This document shows, in pieces, positions 1-7,623 of a stretch of DNA of 37,767 nt. A program made the translations under genes and the position numbers. The stretch comes from UBA7312 sp002715345 (GTDB lineage: Bacteria > Bacteroidota > Bacteroidia > Flavobacteriales > UBA7312), in NCBI GenBank assembly GCA_964009845.1, contig CAXGIQ010000004.1:1-37767 (forward strand), given 5' to 3'. The notes beneath the pieces were generated by a model. The model was not told where the DNA came from. It made no database searches and saw only the letters and a program-made list of their open reading frames with translations. How positions within the stretch are numbered: position 1 is the first letter of the stretch; each line of letters begins with the position of its first letter.

Positions 1-353
1 TGCATAACCTCCCAATCTGGTAGGTCATCACCCATATAGAGAATATGTTCTGTGTTTAAATCGTATTTTTCAACCAAATCATTAAACGCTTCTATTTTGT
101 TGCTACAAGCAAGGTATACATCGGTTAGCCCAAGGTAGTCAAATCGCTGTTTAACACCTTTACTACTCCCTCCAGAAATAATAGCAATTTTATATCCCTT
201 TTTTACAGCGTATTGCATAGCATACCCGTCTCGAGTACACATTTTGCGAACTTGTTCTCCGTTACCAAATAAGGTTACGGTTCCATCTGTTAGAACGCCA
301 TCAACATCAAATATAAAAGTGTTGATATGGTTGAGTTTTATCTTGTAATTCAT
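1..353 (-). CDS. KdsC-like HAD phosphatase (partial, 3' end outside window)
   Basis: This is the N-terminal 117 residues of a HAD-superfamily phosphatase of the KdsC type. KdsC removes phosphate from 3-deoxy-D-manno-octulosonate 8-phosphate in the cytoplasm, on the route to the Kdo sugar of lipopolysaccharide. Visible motifs are HAD motif I (FDVDGVLTDG, nucleophile D16 and D18), motif II (IISGGSS) and the beginning of the acidic motif (MGDDLPD) near the window edge. The start ATG (351-353 on the minus strand) overlaps the TGA of the upstream DUF2520 gene as ATGA, so the two are probably co-translated. The family is about 170-180 residues long, so roughly one third is missing beyond base 1. 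The assignment to the KdsC group is good; exact substrate is inferred from family. Confidence 0.88.
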   Translation of the reverse strand, partial: MNYKIKLNHINTFIFDVDGVLTDGTVTLFGNGEQVRKMCTRDGYAMQYAVKKGYKIAIISGGSSKGVKQRFDYLGLTDVYLACSNKIEAFNDLVEKYDLNTEHILYMGDDLPDWEVM

Positions 354-1096
354 AAACGATTTAAAATGCTTTGAGTCAGTAGTTCGTATATTTTTCTTTT
401 TTCTTTATCAGTTTCTAACAACATTAAATGCCTTTCTATAGTTTGTAAATCATTTCTTTTTGCAGGGCCAGTTTGTGCTTCAATGGCAGTCACCTTTTGT
501 ACTTTGTTGCTAGTTTCTTCAATAAGTGGTTTTAGTAAATCAAATGAGATGTTATGTTTTTCACAGATTTCCGTAGCCATTTGATACATTAAATTACTAA
601 AGTTACATGCTACAACGGCAGATAAATGCAAGTATTTTCTTTGCTCGGATGAAAGTTGATGAACATTATTGCTAATGCTAGTGGCTAAATTGTTTAGAAG
701 TTGCAAAAAATCCGAGTTATTTGCTTCAATGCAGATTGGTATATTTTGAAAATCAACAACTTTATCTTTGCTAAAGGTTTGTATTGGGTAAAACACTCCA
801 ATTTTTTCATTACCTAAAACAGTTAAATCTTTAGTACCTGAAGTATGCACAATCGGACATTTTAATTGTGAAGCAACTTCGTTAATTACATCATCTTTTA
901 CAGAAATGATAGCAATATCGCAAGGAACAATATCCTGTAGTTGATTGGTGAATGAGCATCCTAGCATTTCTGCTAATGAGACTGCGGTGTTTAGAGTTTT
1001 GCTATACACCTGAATAATCTCATGCCCTGCTGTTTGTAGAGCTTGGCTCAAGTGGGTAGCTACATTGCCTGCGCCTATCATGCATATTCGAGCCAT
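350..1096 (-). CDS. Rossmann-like and DUF2520 domain protein
   Basis: This 248-residue protein has an N-terminal NAD(P)-type Rossmann fold (glycine-rich GAGNVA at residues 8-13) followed by a helical C-terminal DUF2520 domain that resembles the dimerisation domain of ketopantoate reductase-like dehydrogenases. The reaction is not known for this family, and nothing in the sequence fixes a substrate. No signal peptide is visible, so it is probably cytoplasmic. It lies directly upstream of the KdsC-like gene with a 4-base ATGA overlap, and this pairing suggests co-expression rather than a proven shared pathway. It is divergent from ccsBA across a 70-base gap. Confidence 0.85.
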   Translation of the reverse strand: MARICMIGAGNVATHLSQALQTAGHEIIQVYSKTLNTAVSLAEMLGCSFTNQLQDIVPCDIAIISVKDDVINEVASQLKCPIVHTSGTKDLTVLGNEKIGVFYPIQTFSKDKVVDFQNIPICIEANNSDFLQLLNNLATSISNNVHQLSSEQRKYLHLSAVVACNFSNLMYQMATEICEKHNISFDLLKPLIEETSNKVQKVTAIEAQTGPAKRNDLQTIERHLMLLETDKEKRKIYELLTQSILNRL

Positions 1097-1138
1097 TTGA
1101 TTTATTTATTTTTCTGATTTAGACCCAACAAAATTAAG

Positions 1139-1160
1139 TAATTTTGTACAACTAAATTTG
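1139..1160 (+). promoter_or_regulatory. Candidate tandem -7 elements for the ccsBA operon
   Basis: Two perfect matches to the Bacteroidota -7 consensus TAnnTTTG lie in the short gap before ccsBA: TAATTTTG at 1139-1146 and TAAATTTG at 1153-1160. A CTG at 1114-1116 could be a weak -33 element for the first, 22 bases upstream. No good -33 fits the second. Initiation from either would give a leader of only a few to about 20 bases before the ATG at 1167. Confidence 0.5.
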
Positions 1161-1166
1161 TAGAGT

Positions 1167-4100
1167 ATGCTCCGAAAATTTTTTTCCACATTCTTTTCAA
1201 TGCGCATAATGGCCTTTTTAGTGTTATTATTTTTTGTAGCAATAGGATATGCAACATTTATAGAAAATGATTTTGGCACTCAAACTGCCAAAGCATTGGT
1301 TTATAATGCCACATGGTTTGAAATTTTAATTATTGTACTTACAGTAAACATGATTGGAAATATTAATCGATACCAATTATGGAAAAAAGAAAAATTACCT
1401 GTATTAATGTTTCATTTAGCTTTTGTTTTGATTGCTATTGGTGCTGGTGTTACACGCTATATTTCTTTTGAAGGCATGATGCATATTAGACAAGGGGAGC
1501 GAAGCAATCTGATAAGCTCCGATCAGACATTTTTACAAATAAAAGTGCATGATGAGCAATTGCAATATGTTTATGATAAACCATTACTATTACATAATTA
1601 CGAAGGTCCACTTTCTTTTTTAAAATCTAATGATTTTTCTCATGATATTAAATTTAGAGATCATGATATTGAGATTGATTACATTGATTACATTCCTAAT
1701 GCAAAAGATACTATAAAAGTAGGTGAGGGTAATCCTGTTATCCACATTGTAATGGCTGGTTCAAATGGTCGTCAAAATTTTTACTTAAGAGAGGGAAGTG
1801 CTCAACGTTTTTTGGGAGTTGATTTTTCATTTGGAAAAATACTTCCAGGACATGTTAGTTTTATAATACAAGACGGTCAGTTGTTTATGCAGTCTCCAAC
1901 TAGTGCAACTTACATGCGAATGGCCGATCAATTTACAGGAGAGGTTCAAAAAGACAGCTTACAGCCACTTATGTTGCGTTCATTATATCAGATAATGGGG
2001 CAAAGCGTGGTTATTCCTGCATTTTATGAAAAAGCAAAATTAGCTTATCTGCCTGGAGAAAATCCAGAAGGACAAGAATTGGAAGATGTTTTGGTTGTGA
2101 AAGTAAAAAGTAATGGTGAAGAGAAAGAACTAGCAATGTTTGGTGATAAAGGGTTTGTTAGTGTGAAGAATCAGTTTAAGCTTGGGGGTTTATATTTTTC
2201 TTTAGCTTACGGATCTAAGTATTATAAAACACCATTTTATATTCAATTAAATGACTTTCAGTTGGAAAGGTATCCAGGTTCTAATAGTCCATCCTCATTT
2301 GCAAGTGAAGTTACTTTATTAGATGGTTCGTTAACAGAAGACCACAGAATATACATGAACAATGTATTAGATTATAAAGGATATCGTTTTTTTCAATCAT
2401 CATATGATAAAGATGAACTAGGAACAGTCTTATCAGTAAACCACGATTTATGGGGCACTTTGATCAGTTACTTAGGTTATTTTTTCATGACTCTAGGAAT
2501 GATTTTAAATATGTTTTCTAAAAAGACACGCTTTGCTCTTATCAAGCGAAAATTAAAAGAATTGAGAGCAAAAAGAGTTGTTACAATACTAGTAATTTCT
2601 CTATTCTCTTCAGTAGCTTTTGCAGATAATAAGATTGATTCTTTACTTCAAGTGCAAGCGATTCCTGCTGAACATGCAGATGCTTTTGGAATGCTCGTTA
2701 TACAAGACGAAGGTGGAAGAATGAAGCCTGTCAACACATTGGCTTCAGAGGTATTGAGAAAGGTAAGTAGAAAAAGTTCATTTAGAGGTTTGTCTCCGAA
2801 TCAAGTTCTGTTGGGTATGGTACAAAATCCATATTTGTGGCAGCTTGTACCAATGATTAAAGTAAATCATGACGGCTTAAAAGAACAGTTAGGATTTACA
2901 GAAAAGTACAATTCATTCCTTTCTTTTTTTAGCGATGAAGCAAAATATGTGCTCACTGAAGAAGTAGCTAAAGCATATGCTAAAAAGCCTGCCGAACGCA
3001 GTAAGTACGATAAAGAAGTAATAGCTGTTGATGAGCGTGTAAATGTGAGCTACATGGTTTATAACGGATCTTTTTTTCGATTTTTTCCTATGCCTTATGA
3101 TTCTAACAATACTTGGTATTCGGATAGTCAAAAAAATATTGGTTTTTCAGGAGATGACTCCTTATTTGTATATTCTATTTTACCTATTTATTATCAAAGT
3201 ATTTATCAAGGGTTAAAAGATGATGATTTTGAGGTAGCTAATAATACACTTAATGCCATTAAAAATTATCAAGCAAAATACGGAGCAGAGGTTCTTCCTT
3301 CAAATTCTAAATTGAAGATGGAAGTTTTTTATAATGAATCAAGAGTTTTTAATAAGCTTTCGTATTTATATGCTCTAGCAGGAGTTTTTATGTTGTTTTT
3401 TCTATTGGCTCAAGTTTTCAAACATAGAAAGTGGGTAGCATGGGTTGTACAAATTTGCTATTCAGTTATTGTATTTGGTTTTTTAGCTCATACACTAGGA
3501 TTGGCTGGTAGATGGATAATTTCAGGCCATGCTCCATGGAGTAACGCGTACGAAAGTGTTATCTATATTGCTTGGGCAACTATATTAGCTGGATTTATTT
3601 TCTCTAAAAAAAGTAAGATGAGTATGGCGGCTACCGCAGTGGTTTCCTCACTTTTACTAATGGTTGCTGCACTAAATTGGTTAGATCCAGAAATAACAAA
3701 TCTTGTTCCTGTTTTAAATTCTTATTGGCTTTTGATTCATGTAGCAATAATTACTGCTTCTTATGGGTTTTTAGCATTAGGTGCTCTTCTTGGTTTTTTG
3801 AGTTTATTAATTATGATTTTGCAGAGTCAAAAAAATAAGAACCGCTTAAATATGACTTTAAAAGAGCTTACTTTTATTAATGAAATGACTATCACTGTTG
3901 GTTTATTTATGTTGTCAATAGGAACTTTCTTAGGAGGTGTTTGGGCAAATGAATCTTGGGGGAGGTATTGGGGTTGGGATCCAAAAGAAACGTGGGCTCT
4001 TGCTAGTATGCTCTTCTATATTTTCGTATTGCACATGAGATTCATTCCAAAACTCAAAAGTATGTATGCATTTAATTTAGCATCCCTAATTGCTTTTAGC

Positions 4101-4265
4101 TCTATAATTATGACATATTTTGGAGTAAATTTCTATTTATCTGGGTTACACTCATATGCAGCAGGAGATCCAATGCCAATACCTGATTTTATTCCTTACA
4201 GTGTAATTGTTGTATTTATTACAGCATTTTTTGCTTATTATAAACAAAACTTTTCAAAGACATGA
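1167..4265 (+). CDS. ccsBA: Cytochrome c biogenesis protein, ResB-CcsA fusion
   Basis: This 1032-residue membrane protein fuses the two halves of the System II cytochrome c synthase, which moves heme across the inner membrane and attaches it to apocytochrome c CxxCH sites. Residues 1 to about 470 are ResB-like, with membrane segments near the N-terminus, a large periplasmic domain, and a segment near 430-450. A second hydrophobic stretch ending in FADN (about 475-490) is followed by another periplasmic region. Residues about 740-1032 are the multi-spanning CcsA part with the heme-binding WWD signature (WGWDPKETW starting at residue 935) and a conserved His in SGHAPWSN (H788). The length is normal for the fused Bacteroidota form. 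The stop overlaps the next gene's start (ATGA at 4262), so it heads an operon with the peroxidase and bshB1. Confidence 0.95.
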   Translation: MLRKFFSTFFSMRIMAFLVLLFFVAIGYATFIENDFGTQTAKALVYNATWFEILIIVLTVNMIGNINRYQLWKKEKLPVLMFHLAFVLIAIGAGVTRYISFEGMMHIRQGERSNLISSDQTFLQIKVHDEQLQYVYDKPLLLHNYEGPLSFLKSNDFSHDIKFRDHDIEIDYIDYIPNAKDTIKVGEGNPVIHIVMAGSNGRQNFYLREGSAQRFLGVDFSFGKILPGHVSFIIQDGQLFMQSPTSATYMRMADQFTGEVQKDSLQPLMLRSLYQIMGQSVVIPAFYEKAKLAYLPGENPEGQELEDVLVVKVKSNGEEKELAMFGDKGFVSVKNQFKLGGLYFSLAYGSKYYKTPFYIQLNDFQLERYPGSNSPSSFASEVTLLDGSLTEDHRIYMNNVLDYKGYRFFQSSYDKDELGTVLSVNHDLWGTLISYLGYFFMTLGMILNMFSKKTRFALIKRKLKELRAKRVVTILVISLFSSVAFADNKIDSLLQVQAIPAEHADAFGMLVIQDEGGRMKPVNTLASEVLRKVSRKSSFRGLSPNQVLLGMVQNPYLWQLVPMIKVNHDGLKEQLGFTEKYNSFLSFFSDEAKYVLTEEVAKAYAKKPAERSKYDKEVIAVDERVNVSYMVYNGSFFRFFPMPYDSNNTWYSDSQKNIGFSGDDSLFVYSILPIYYQSIYQGLKDDDFEVANNTLNAIKNYQAKYGAEVLPSNSKLKMEVFYNESRVFNKLSYLYALAGVFMLFFLLAQVFKHRKWVAWVVQICYSVIVFGFLAHTLGLAGRWIISGHAPWSNAYESVIYIAWATILAGFIFSKKSKMSMAATAVVSSLLLMVAALNWLDPEITNLVPVLNSYWLLIHVAIITASYGFLALGALLGFLSLLIMILQSQKNKNRLNMTLKELTFINEMTITVGLFMLSIGTFLGGVWANESWGRYWGWDPKETWALASMLFYIFVLHMRFIPKLKSMYAFNLASLIAFSSIIMTYFGVNFYLSGLHSYAAGDPMPIPDFIPYSVIVVFITAFFAYYKQNFSKT

Positions 4266-4825
4266 AGTATATAATTTTAACTCTTTTCATCGGATTACTT
4301 TTAGGTTTTACATTAATTTCTAAAAAACCCAATATTAACATGAGCAAAAGAACATTTTATGAGCACCAAGTGAATACAATAGATGGGATTCCATTTAATT
4401 TGTCTTCATTAAAAGGAAAAAAACTATTAATTGTAAATGTTGCTTCTCAATGTGGCTTAACATCTCAATATAAAGATTTACAAGCTTTATATTCTGAATA
4501 TGGTGGCGAAAATTTTGAAATTTTAGCATTTCCTGCAAACAATTTTGGTTCTCAGGAGCCTGGAACAGAAAAACAGATTAAAACCTTTTGTGATACACAA
4601 TTTGGAGTTTCTTTCACAATGTTTGAAAAGATATCAGTTAGAGGAAAAGATCAACATCCTTTATATCAGTGGCTATGTAACGAAGATTTAAATAATCAGA
4701 AAACAGTTTCTGTTAAATGGAACTTTCAAAAATTCTTAGTTGATGAAGAAGGTAATTGGGTAGACTATTTGTTACCAAGCACCAGCCCTAAATCAGATAA
4801 AATAATCAAATGGCTACAAAATTAG
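4262..4825 (+). CDS. Glutathione peroxidase family thiol peroxidase
   Basis: This 187-residue protein belongs to the glutathione peroxidase family, which reduces hydroperoxides. The catalytic tetrad is present: peroxidatic C64 (in ASQCGLTSQY), Q98 (FGSQEPG), and W153-N154 (KWNFQKF). C110 in IKTFC sits where thioredoxin-dependent members of the family carry the resolving cysteine, so it probably works as a 2-Cys thioredoxin-type peroxidase rather than using glutathione. An N-terminal hydrophobic segment (about residues 3-19) without a lipobox cysteine suggests a membrane anchor or uncleaved signal. An internal Met at residue 27 would instead give a cytosolic form, and I cannot decide between them. 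It overlaps ccsBA by 4 bases and bshB1 by 16, which fits a redox-themed operon. Confidence 0.9.
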   Translation: MKYIILTLFIGLLLGFTLISKKPNINMSKRTFYEHQVNTIDGIPFNLSSLKGKKLLIVNVASQCGLTSQYKDLQALYSEYGGENFEILAFPANNFGSQEPGTEKQIKTFCDTQFGVSFTMFEKISVRGKDQHPLYQWLCNEDLNNQKTVSVKWNFQKFLVDEEGNWVDYLLPSTSPKSDKIIKWLQN

Positions 4826-5517
4826 ATGTACTTGCTTTTGGAGCGCACCCTGATGATGTGGAGTTAGGTTGTGGAGCAACGATAGCCAAGCATGTTTCTG
4901 TTGGAAAAAAAGTTGGTATTATTGACTTGACTAGAGGAGAACTAGGAACACGAGGTACTGCCGAGATTCGTGATTTAGAAGCAGCAAAATCTGCAGAGAT
5001 TTTAGGTGTAGAGCTTCGTAAAAATATGAACTACAAAGACGGTTTCTTTACTAATGATGAAACACACCAATTAGAATTGGTTAAAGTGATTCGAGAACAT
5101 CAGCCAAATATTGTTTTATGTAATGCTTTGTATGATAGACATCCTGATCATTCAAAAGGCTCACAACTTGTTTCTACAGCTTGTTTTCTAGCAGGATTAA
5201 GAAAGATTGAAACAGGGCAGGAGGCATGGAGACCAAAAGCAGTATATCATTACATTCAGTTTAAAAATATTAATCCAGATTTTGTGATTGATGTTTCTAA
5301 TTTTATAGATCAAAAGGTAGAAGCTGTTAAAGCATTTTCCTCACAATTTTACAATCCTGATTCTAATGAGCCAGATACTATCATTTCCTCTCAAGGATTT
5401 TTAGATAGTGTTCGTTATAGAGCCGCTGATTTAGGTCGTTTATCTGGTGTTGATTATGCTGAAGGATTTACAGTAGAAAAACCACCTATTGTTAACTTTT
5501 TAGAAGAATTAACTTAA
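4810..5517 (+). CDS. bshB1: Bacillithiol biosynthesis deacetylase BshB1
   Basis: This 235-residue LmbE/PIG-L family zinc deacetylase removes the acetyl group from GlcNAc-malate to give GlcN-malate, the second step of bacillithiol synthesis in the cytoplasm. The zinc-site motif AHPDD (residues 12-16) and the second motif RHPDH (110-114) are intact, and the length matches the family. Its start lies inside the 3' end of the peroxidase gene (16-base overlap), so translation is probably coupled. The cysteine-adding enzyme gene bshC is also in this window (35031), about 30 kb away, and the glycosyltransferase bshA is not seen. A strong hairpin terminator follows the stop. Confidence 0.94.
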   Translation: MATKLDVLAFGAHPDDVELGCGATIAKHVSVGKKVGIIDLTRGELGTRGTAEIRDLEAAKSAEILGVELRKNMNYKDGFFTNDETHQLELVKVIREHQPNIVLCNALYDRHPDHSKGSQLVSTACFLAGLRKIETGQEAWRPKAVYHYIQFKNINPDFVIDVSNFIDQKVEAVKAFSSQFYNPDSNEPDTIISSQGFLDSVRYRAADLGRLSGVDYAEGFTVEKPPIVNFLEELT

Positions 5518-5523
5518 ATCTCA

Positions 5524-5560
5524 TAATAAAAAAGCCACTCACTGAGTGGCTTTTTTATTA
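5524..5560. terminator. Bidirectional intrinsic terminator
   Basis: Perfect 17-bp inverted repeat (5524-5540 with 5544-5560) with a 3-base loop. The GC-rich core GCCACTC/GAGTGGC is flanked by an A-run on one side and a T-run on the other, so it can end transcription from both bshB1 (plus) and the convergent T9SS gene (minus). Confidence 0.93.
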
Positions 5561-5571
5561 TAAAATTATTT

Positions 5572-7533
5572 TTACTTGATGATGTTAATCTTTCCTATAT
5601 ATTCAGATTTTTCATTATTAATCTTTACAATGTAAAATCCATTTTTTAAATGATTCAATTGTATTTCATGATTATTTATACCTGAATAAGTTTGTAATGA
5701 TTGGTTATAAACCAACTTTCCAGTTAAATCATATACATTAAATTGAGCATCATTATTAAAATTTGAATTAAAGTTAACCTTAATAAATCCTGATGATGGA
5801 TTAGGAAAAACATTCATAGAGTTAATAAATTCTTCTTCAATATTTACAGGTGTATGTGCCCAATCTCCAAAATTAGCTCTTATATGTAAAGCATTTCCAT
5901 TAGAGTACCATTGAGCGCCTGGAATAAAAATCATACTTGACCCATACCATCTTGTATACGATGCATCATCAAGTATAGTGATTGTATTTGCTTCTGCATT
6001 ACTATATAATTCAACACAAACCATGTATCCTCCTATTGGTAAAACTCTATTTTGAGCAAGACCCGAATAAGTTGTTGGTATTGGAATAAGTATCTCTCCA
6101 GCCGTTACATCTGCATCTGTTACTGTGTAGAAATCTGAGTATAATATTGGGTTTTCAACATTAGATGAATAAAACCCTGTTGTATCAAATACAGTAACTT
6201 GTAAAAATCCTCCGGAGACTGTTGCAGAACCTAAAGAAAGTGATACAGAAGTTAATTCATCTTCTGTTTCTAATTGATACAAATTCGCTAACTTTAATCC
6301 ATCTGCACCATCTGTAAAACTTGACGTTCCTATAGACCCTGAAGCCATATTATTGTCTGCAGCAAAAACAGTGTCAGTAATACTGAATGTGTATTGAGTG
6401 TTATTATTATAATCAGTTGCATCTAATGAATCTGTTGATAATAAAAATTCACATGTGTATACTCCTGTTTCTGAAGGTAAAAACCAACTGTCTTCATGAA
6501 AAACACTAAATGTTGAATCAGCATAAACATATTCATATGTTACTGTGTCAGAAAAAATTGTATTTCCAGACAAATCAACATTAACAATTGATTTAATATT
6601 ATTTTGATTTTCAGTACCAAAGTTTAAACCAGAAATTCCAAATTCAATATCTGTAACTTGATTTAAAGGAGTTTGTCCGTAATAATCTCTAAAGCCAATT
6701 GTTTCTTCTTCATTAGAGAAAGGGAACATTCCACTTCCTGTCATATTAATATAAGCTGATGATAGTTCCATATCATAAGAAGGAGCTTCTTTGACTATTA
6801 TATCATCTATCATCCAAAAATAATATCCAAAATATCCGTTTAATTCATTTGAGCTTCCATCAAATATGAATCTGATTCTTGCATTTTCTGAATTAGCTAT
6901 TTCGTTTGATTTTCTTCTAAAAACATAGTCTATATCAGTTCCTTCATTTACATCAATTTCTGTTTCTGGATGTATTTCAACCTGTTCGCTCCATGTTGTT
7001 CCACTATCGGCGCTAAATTGTAAAAATACTTGTCCAGCAAATCTCCTAAAGTAGCTGTTAAATTCTACAACAACATTTTCATGTTGAGAACAATCAAAAA
7101 CAGCACTTGTCAAAGTTCCAAGGTGTGGAGTAGGATTAGATCCTGTTCCAAAAGATCCAGCAACACCATTATTATCATAGTAGTCAGAGTCAAAAATCAT
7201 GAAGCCATTAGCAGATGAAGCTGAAGCAACTGGATCGTTTGTAGGCGGGTTGTTGGCAATTCCTGAATATGCGCCAATTGAACCTACATCGGAAGAAGGG
7301 TCAGTGTTAGGCCCTCGATATTCCCAACCATCATTATTCCATCCATCAGGAACTCCATTTGCAAAATCTTCGAACATAATAGTGTCCGTTGATTCTGAAG
7401 AAGCAGATCTTAAACTTAAGTTATTGTAGGATTGCGTTTTAGCTTCTTGTAATAAGGGTAGGGCATATTGAGCCAATGCGGTTCCTCCTGAGAAAATCAA
7501 GGAGAATAATAGTATAACATTTTTCATATTCAC
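5572..7533 (-). CDS. Secreted T9SS type A sorting domain protein (choice-of-anchor J-like)
   Basis: This 653-residue protein starts with a signal peptide ending near ALAQ (about residue 22). Residues about 50-250 look like a jelly-roll domain of the choice-of-anchor J/MAM type, with an EDFANG-like opening and an IDDI motif at the end. A middle beta-rich region follows. The last about 80 residues form a T9SS type A sorting domain (NVFPNPSSG, then VYDLTGKLVY, ending in a short basic-hydrophobic tail), which sends the protein through the PorSS system to the surface or medium. No catalytic motif is recognisable. It is a tandem paralogue of the gene at 7624-9555: the C-terminal halves align closely, including SDFYTVT versus SEFYTIT and QWYSNG versus QWYTNG. 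The function is unknown; adhesin or surface protein is a guess. Confidence 0.88.
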   Translation of the reverse strand: MNMKNVILLFSLIFSGGTALAQYALPLLQEAKTQSYNNLSLRSASSESTDTIMFEDFANGVPDGWNNDGWEYRGPNTDPSSDVGSIGAYSGIANNPPTNDPVASASSANGFMIFDSDYYDNNGVAGSFGTGSNPTPHLGTLTSAVFDCSQHENVVVEFNSYFRRFAGQVFLQFSADSGTTWSEQVEIHPETEIDVNEGTDIDYVFRRKSNEIANSENARIRFIFDGSSNELNGYFGYYFWMIDDIIVKEAPSYDMELSSAYINMTGSGMFPFSNEEETIGFRDYYGQTPLNQVTDIEFGISGLNFGTENQNNIKSIVNVDLSGNTIFSDTVTYEYVYADSTFSVFHEDSWFLPSETGVYTCEFLLSTDSLDATDYNNNTQYTFSITDTVFAADNNMASGSIGTSSFTDGADGLKLANLYQLETEDELTSVSLSLGSATVSGGFLQVTVFDTTGFYSSNVENPILYSDFYTVTDADVTAGEILIPIPTTYSGLAQNRVLPIGGYMVCVELYSNAEANTITILDDASYTRWYGSSMIFIPGAQWYSNGNALHIRANFGDWAHTPVNIEEEFINSMNVFPNPSSGFIKVNFNSNFNNDAQFNVYDLTGKLVYNQSLQTYSGINNHEIQLNHLKNGFYIVKINNEKSEYIGKINIIK

Positions 7534-7550
7534 TTTTTTTTGATAAAGTC

Positions 7551-7558
7551 CAAATCTA
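7551..7558 (-). promoter_or_regulatory. Candidate -7 element for the 653-residue T9SS gene
   Basis: The minus strand reads TAGATTTG here, a perfect TAnnTTTG match, 18 bases upstream of the ATG at 7533. No convincing -33 TTG lies at 17-22 bases, because that space is taken by the upstream gene's terminator, so the promoter is tentative. Confidence 0.4.
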
Positions 7559-7571
7559 TTGAAATATGTTC

Positions 7572-7603
7572 AAAAAAAAAAGCCTCCATTTTGGAGGCTT
7601 TTT
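7572..7603 (-). terminator. Intrinsic terminator of the 643-residue T9SS gene
   Basis: A 12-bp stem (7577-7588 with 7592-7603) with core GCCTCCA/TGGAGGC and a 3-base loop is followed on the minus strand by a long T-run, the complement of the A-run starting at 7572. It separates the two paralogous T9SS genes into different transcription units. Confidence 0.88.
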
Positions 7604-7623
7604 AACATTCTTCAATGTATTGA

